NCBI GenBank assembly: GCA_031553045.1
Contig: JAVBLZ010000006.1
Coordinates: 806,001 to 870,000 of the forward strand
Direction of reading: 5' to 3'
Length of the DNA stretch: 64,000 nucleotides
From: CALXQW01 sp031553045
GTDB lineage: Bacteria > Verrucomicrobiota > Verrucomicrobiia > Opitutales > Intestinicryptomonadaceae
Shown: positions 59,581 to 64,000 of the stretch, one piece after another
Position numbering within the stretch: the first letter of the stretch is position 1
Layout of the letters: every line of letters starts with the position of its first letter
The notes under the pieces: generated by a model
Told to the model about the DNA's origin: nothing
The model's input: the letters and a program-made list of their open reading frames with translations, nothing else
The model's database searches: none
Translations under genes and position numbers: made by a program

Positions 59581-62500
59581 TTACTCTCCATGGAGGAACT
59601 GGCGCAGAATTGTTTCAACCCTTTCAAGCGTTATTGGTTTAAGCAAGATTGCGTCAAAGTAGCCCGCAGTGTTGTCAGACTCCGTATCGGCGGTTACCGC
59701 CACTATGGGAATCATCCTGAGTTCTTCATCGTGCCTTATCATTTTGGCAAAGCCTTCGCCATTTATTTCAGGCATCCAAAGGTCTGACAAAATCAAATCC
59801 GGCTTTGAGGCTTTTGCTTTTGTAAATGCGTCTTTGGCGTTTAAAGAGGATATTATTTCCAAATCAAACTTTTTGAGCATTGCGCCTAAAACTTTCAAAT
59901 TCATTTCTACGTCGTCCAAAATCAACACTTTGCCCTTTAACTTTGAAAGGTTTACAAGCGGATTTTTTGCGACGGTGATTTTTGAGCCAAGCTCATTAAA
60001 ACACTCAACATTCGGTATGCTGATTGTGAATGTTGAGCCCTTGTTAAGTTCGCTATTGACGCTGATTAAACCGCCCATTTCACGCACTAAACGCTGGGAG
60101 ATGACAAGACCAAGCCCCGTACCCTCATAGGCGTGTTTACCCCTGACAATATTGGTGGGTTGCCTTTCAAAAGGTTCAAAGATTTTCTTGATATATCTTG
60201 GGTCTATACCCATGCCCGTATCGCTTACGGATATGTTCAAATCGCCCGACATCTTGTTGGGATATTGATTATAACTTACGTCAAGATGCACGCCGCCATT
60301 GTCGGTAAATTTTACGGCGTTGCCCACAATATTCATCATTACCTGCTTAATGCGCACAGAATCTAAAAGCAGTATTGGCATATTTTCAGGCACAATGTAT
60401 GTCATGGTAATATTGTGCTTGATAACCCTGAATTTGAATATGTTTACAAGCTCCTCCATGAGGTTGTTCATGCTCATGGGGGATGTTATGATTTCCATCT
60501 GGCCCGCTTCAAGTTTTGAAAGGTCTAGAACATCATTAATCAGCGTAAGCAGGGCGTTTGCCGCAACATTGATTATGCGCAGATTTTCAAGACGCTCAGC
60601 AGTTGAGATGTTTTCATCTTGAGAAAGCTCACTATAACCTATGACCGCATTGAGAGGCGTGCGCAGCTCATGGCTGATTGTAGCCAAGAACAGAGTCTTT
60701 GCTTTGTAGGCGTCTCGCACAGATTCCATAGCCACTTCAAGCTGGCGTTTGCTTTCTTTAATTTCTGTAACGTCCGTACAACTTTCAATGACGTGCGTAA
60801 TTTCGCCATTTTTATTTTTAACAGGGCTGGTCATGGTCAGATACTCCCTGTTTCTGAAGCTAAATTCACTCACTATTGGGGCTTTTGCCGCCATGCAACG
60901 CTTGAAAAGACAAGCATCGCCCTTCAATATGCCGTCGCAGAAGTTGATATGGCAAGGCTCGCTCAGAATTTGCTCCACAGATTTGTTTGCAATTTTTGCC
61001 GCCACAGAATTTACAGACATAACTTTACCCTTGGCGTTGTAAAGTATCACGGGTATCTGCAAAGAGTCTAAAATCAAAGCTTTTTGCGCCTCGCTTTCTT
61101 CCAAAATGTCCATCGTAATTCGTCTATCTACATAGAGCCCTAAGATATTTCCTATGGCGTTAATCATATTCATGTCGCTCTCCGACATGGTATGCTTTTG
61201 ACGGACAAAGTCTATGCCCATGAAGCCCCACAGCTTACCGTCTCCCCAAATGCCGGAGACCAACAAAGATTTTATGCCCTGAGGCTCTAAAGTTGCGCGG
61301 GCGGCTTCAAATTCTTCGGAAGTATCGCTACTAAGGTCATTGGTATAGACCAATTTTTTACGCTTAAAAGCCTTTGTCCAAGGGGCAACTTCTACATCAG
61401 GAACACCCTGCAAGAATTCTATCTGGGGCTCAATTCCTTCAAGACACCACTCTGCGGTATTATTTATAACTTTTGCGGCAGCGTCATACTTGAACACATA
61501 ACATCTGTCTGCGTTGAGGTGCTCTCCAACGCTTTTCAAAACTGCGTTTACAATCTCATTTTCGTCATTTGAAGTTAAAACCAGCTTTAGCAGAGAGTTT
61601 ATCATCTCCTCCTGATTTATGTATGTGCGCATTTTTTCTTGGGTTTCCCAAGACTCCGTAATATCGAAAGTAATGCCCATCAAATAAATGTCGCCGCTTG
61701 CCGCACGGAAAGAAGTTTTTATGGTGCGGCATTTTACAAGCTTGCCGTAAGGCATAAGCACATCTTCATAAATAGAGTGAACCGTACCCGACGCCGCAAC
61801 AACTTTGTCATCTTCTCTGAATGCCTCCGCCGTCTTGCGGTCGTGGAAAATATCAAAATCCGTCTTGCCCGTAACAGTGTCGGTAACCTTCGTCATTTTT
61901 AAGAAAACGTCATTAGACAATATGTATGTCCCATTTTGGGTATGATTTTTTACAAAGATACTGCAGGGTATATTGTTTAATATTGTAGAATTAAATGCCA
62001 AGGCATCCTTAAGCTTTGCCTCATTATCATGCGCTTTTGCAAGAACTTCCTCAAGATTTTTAACCGTATCGGCAAGCTTTTTAGATGTGTTTTCCAGCTC
62101 GGTAACATCGGTGGAAACAATCATAACCGCATCCACGCCAAATTTACTTTTGGGAAGCTTTACAAAATGCCCTCTTCTGATTGAATTACGCCAGCGATAC
62201 AGTGAGGTTTCATCTTTCCCTGAGGCATGAACCCTTGCCAAAATATCAGAAATTTTTTCGTCCAACAAGTCGCCAAAATCGCTAATGCTGCGGAACTCTC
62301 CAACAGATGTGTCGTCGCCAAAATCAAAATGCTCCGCCCTAGTGAATACCACTTTGCCATCTTTATCAAAAGCCGAGATTCTGAGTGGAAGCTTGCTGAA
62401 TATGAAGGCGTTTTTTGCGGCAGAAACCTTGCGCTTACGCAAAAATACAAGAGCCATTACGACCATTGCCGTCAAAAGCATTGCGGCAACCATGAACATC

Positions 62501-63546
62501 CTGTTTACATAAAAAAAGTTTTGCGGCTTATTTTTTATTAAAGAATCTTTGGGAAGTTTTTTTACATCAAGGTCAAAATACTTTAATATATTCCAAGAAA
62601 ATTCATCCTGATTGGGCACAAAAATTGGCGCAATTTTTTCTATATTGTCCCCATTGAATAAAACAGACTCCGCAACCGCCGCCGCCGCCCTGCCCTGATC
62701 TTTGCCCTGTGCGAGCATTCCGCCCAAAACAAAGGGATGCCCAGTGGCAATAAGCGTCAAAACAGGACCTTTTGAAGACTTCACAATTTTATGTATCACA
62801 GTGTTGTAAGACATATAATACTTGTCTTTAAAACTGCCCCAATTAAAATATATCACAAAAGAATCTCTGGGAAGGTCCGATATTTCTTTGAGCATTTCTT
62901 CAGTAGAAAACTTTGCGCCGTTAAGGTAGGTTATATCCGCCTTGGTAAAGTCTTTAAATATTTTCTTTGCGGTTGCCTCCACCAATTTGCCCTCTTCACG
63001 GGCGTCCGTAATAATGGCTATCCGTTTTGTTTTGGGCATGAGTTGCAAACCCAAATTGACATTGCCAAGTATGTCGATAGACTGAATGACTGCAGTAGAT
63101 TTGGGGAACTCCGACAAAGAAAAATCCATGCCTGAAGGATAACCCACAAATATCACAGGCGTATCTCTAAAATGTTCATTACGATACCGTTTGCAAAATA
63201 CTACCGCAGGATAATCGCATGCCAAAATCAAATCTGGCTTTTCAGCTTTTATCTTGTCTAAGGTAGTGTTTATAAGGCTCTGCGTGAGGCTTCCGTCGTC
63301 TAAGAAAGAATTAAGCTCAACCAAACCAACTTCCACGTATTTATTTTTATTTCTGAAATACTCTGTGAACCCGTCAAGAGTGCCGCTAGACCAGCTATTC
63401 GCCATGCTGTATGAAGAAATTATCATTACGCTGCGCTCCACCTCTACATTGGCGGTGGCAACGCTTGAGTTAAGAGTTTGCGGTTGGGCAATGCACAAAG
63501 TTGCAAATAAAAAAAATGATATATATGAATGTAAGGCTTTTTTCAT
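59581..63546 (-). CDS. Hybrid sensor histidine kinase with periplasmic ligand-binding domain
   Basis: The 1321-aa protein has a signal anchor (MKKALHSYISFFLFATLC), a periplasmic domain like ABC substrate-binding proteins (about 40-340, RSVMIISSYSMANSWSSGTL and DLILACDYPAVVFCKR), a membrane helix near 355-375, PAS domains, a GAF domain (about 640-790), another PAS domain, the kinase core with His959 in ISHELRTPLNAVIGYSEL, a HATPase domain (DTGMGID, GTGLGLVISQ) and a receiver domain (LILDDVEMNLKVL) with Asp1255 in LSDLWMPEI. Output probably goes through an Hpt protein, encoded divergently. The 63546 start fits a promoter at 63568-63596. Confidence 0.9.
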   Translation of the reverse strand: MKKALHSYISFFLFATLCIAQPQTLNSSVATANVEVERSVMIISSYSMANSWSSGTLDGFTEYFRNKNKYVEVGLVELNSFLDDGSLTQSLINTTLDKIKAEKPDLILACDYPAVVFCKRYRNEHFRDTPVIFVGYPSGMDFSLSEFPKSTAVIQSIDILGNVNLGLQLMPKTKRIAIITDAREEGKLVEATAKKIFKDFTKADITYLNGAKFSTEEMLKEISDLPRDSFVIYFNWGSFKDKYYMSYNTVIHKIVKSSKGPVLTLIATGHPFVLGGMLAQGKDQGRAAAAVAESVLFNGDNIEKIAPIFVPNQDEFSWNILKYFDLDVKKLPKDSLIKNKPQNFFYVNRMFMVAAMLLTAMVVMALVFLRKRKVSAAKNAFIFSKLPLRISAFDKDGKVVFTRAEHFDFGDDTSVGEFRSISDFGDLLDEKISDILARVHASGKDETSLYRWRNSIRRGHFVKLPKSKFGVDAVMIVSTDVTELENTSKKLADTVKNLEEVLAKAHDNEAKLKDALAFNSTILNNIPCSIFVKNHTQNGTYILSNDVFLKMTKVTDTVTGKTDFDIFHDRKTAEAFREDDKVVAASGTVHSIYEDVLMPYGKLVKCRTIKTSFRAASGDIYLMGITFDITESWETQEKMRTYINQEEMINSLLKLVLTSNDENEIVNAVLKSVGEHLNADRCYVFKYDAAAKVINNTAEWCLEGIEPQIEFLQGVPDVEVAPWTKAFKRKKLVYTNDLSSDTSEEFEAARATLEPQGIKSLLVSGIWGDGKLWGFMGIDFVRQKHTMSESDMNMINAIGNILGLYVDRRITMDILEESEAQKALILDSLQIPVILYNAKGKVMSVNSVAAKIANKSVEQILSEPCHINFCDGILKGDACLFKRCMAAKAPIVSEFSFRNREYLTMTSPVKNKNGEITHVIESCTDVTEIKESKRQLEVAMESVRDAYKAKTLFLATISHELRTPLNAVIGYSELSQDENISTAERLENLRIINVAANALLTLINDVLDLSKLEAGQMEIITSPMSMNNLMEELVNIFKFRVIKHNITMTYIVPENMPILLLDSVRIKQVMMNIVGNAVKFTDNGGVHLDVSYNQYPNKMSGDLNISVSDTGMGIDPRYIKKIFEPFERQPTNIVRGKHAYEGTGLGLVISQRLVREMGGLISVNSELNKGSTFTISIPNVECFNELGSKITVAKNPLVNLSKLKGKVLILDDVEMNLKVLGAMLKKFDLEIISSLNAKDAFTKAKASKPDLILSDLWMPEINGEGFAKMIRHDEELRMIPIVAVTADTESDNTAGYFDAILLKPITLERVETILRQFLHGE

Positions 63547-63567
63547 AAAAAATATATACATGCAAAA

Positions 63568-63596
63568 ATTTATTCGCAAATTATTGCATATGTCAA
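63568..63596 (-). promoter_or_regulatory. Putative sigma-70 promoter of the hybrid kinase gene
   Basis: On the minus strand TTGACA (63596-63591), a 17-bp spacer and ATAAAT (63573-63568) precede the ATG at 63546 by about 22 bp. Confidence 0.45.
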
Positions 63597-63771
63597 ATTA
63601 GGCAAAGATAATCTTATACAACCAGAAATAGTCAACACATTTTCAAAATGTAAAGAAACGCTTTTTTACCACTTGAAATTTGGCTTTACAAGCCGATAAT
63701 TTATGTCAAAGTTATGAGTTATAACAATTAAGGGATGGTACGTCTATACTATACCCAAGCCTATTTCATAT

Positions 63772-64000
63772 ATGAAACAAGAAATATTACAACATCTTGC
63801 GGATGCTTTTGGTTTTACCCCTGAAGACGCAGTAGAGCTTTACGATTCTTACGTTACCACAATCAAGGATAATTTTGCCTTGCTCTTAAAAAGCGTGGAA
63901 ACAAATGACATGGACACCTTCGCAAGGGCGGCTCATTCTATGAAGGGCTGCGCCATGAATTCAGGCCATAACGCCATGGCGGAACTTTCCAAAAGCGCAG
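63772..64000 (+). CDS. Hpt-domain protein, C-terminus beyond window
   Basis: From the ATG at 63772 the plus strand reads on to the window end (76 residues), with MKQEILQHLADAFGF, a helical region and FARAAHSMKGCAMNSGHNAM. The phosphoacceptor His is residue 55, in the AHSMKG motif typical of histidine phosphotransfer domains. Divergent from the hybrid kinase gene, which ends in a receiver domain and lacks Hpt, so this protein is its likely next partner in a phosphorelay. Later domains, if any, are not visible. Confidence 0.85.
   Translation, partial: MKQEILQHLADAFGFTPEDAVELYDSYVTTIKDNFALLLKSVETNDMDTFARAAHSMKGCAMNSGHNAMAELSKSA

Overview
The window looks like a chromosomal segment of a Gram-negative member of the PVC superphylum, most likely Verrucomicrobiota (Opitutales-like). 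This is inferred from several things seen together. There is a PEP-CTERM surface protein built of chlamydial Pmp-type repeats. A membrane-linked GTPase operon resembles ones I know from planctomycete and verrucomicrobial genomes. There are also a Kdo-8-phosphate phosphatase, a pyrophosphate-type phosphofructokinase, McsA/McsB/ClpC, and many polysaccharide-degrading enzymes. Start codons almost never carry a Shine-Dalgarno motif. No rRNA, tRNA, CRISPR array, IS element or prophage was recognised.

Layout. 1-690 is the 5' part of an imelysin-type iron-uptake protein with a DtxR/IdeR-like box upstream. 1076-4446 (minus) is a six-gene operon: ECF sigma, membrane protein (putative anti-sigma), FmdB zinc ribbon, TPR lipoprotein, M50 site-2 protease, Cys-less FmdB-like protein. 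Divergent to it, 4569-10982 is a four-gene operon (P-loop GTPase with split zinc finger, GAP1-N2-like membrane protein, 930-aa coiled-coil membrane protein, GYF_2-like membrane protein). This is the best candidate for a poorly described system. 11096-16077 is a fucose uptake and oxidation cluster (fucU, fucP, Zn-dehydrogenase, aldo/keto reductase) with a divergent AraC regulator. 16089-31577 is mostly housekeeping: DTW-like, pssA, RelE-like, EF-hand protein, prmC-prfA, two HAD phosphatases including kdsC, coaB, rpsT, a pseudouridine synthase, a histidine kinase, PPi-PFK, ilvD, scpB, pheA, DUF167. Two intergenic gaps here (22289-22689 and 27052-27520) are filled with structured repeat elements. 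31574-33076 is a secreted GH16 enzyme. 33137-38863 holds mcsA-mcsB-clpC and a long divergent purA.

38998-59418 is a cell-surface and glycan region: YqaA/DedA protein, Pmp-repeat PEP-CTERM protein, GT2 glycosyltransferase, a secreted unknown protein with a GH106 rhamnosidase, a complete UDP-N-acetyl-L-fucosamine pathway (capE, capF, wecB/capG) with a WbuB-like transferase, an L-fucose/L-arabinose isomerase-like protein, a second ECF sigma/membrane protein pair, and a secreted protein split by a 15-base poly-C tract. 59581-64000 carries a hybrid histidine kinase with a periplasmic ligand-binding sensor and a divergent Hpt protein, a plausible phosphorelay.

Most notable: the GTPase operon; the poly-C tract that takes a signal peptide out of frame (possible phase variation); a similar A7 frame problem at the start of the Pmp/PEP-CTERM gene; and two families of terminally inverted intergenic repeats, one present as two copies with the same 68-bp core but different ends.
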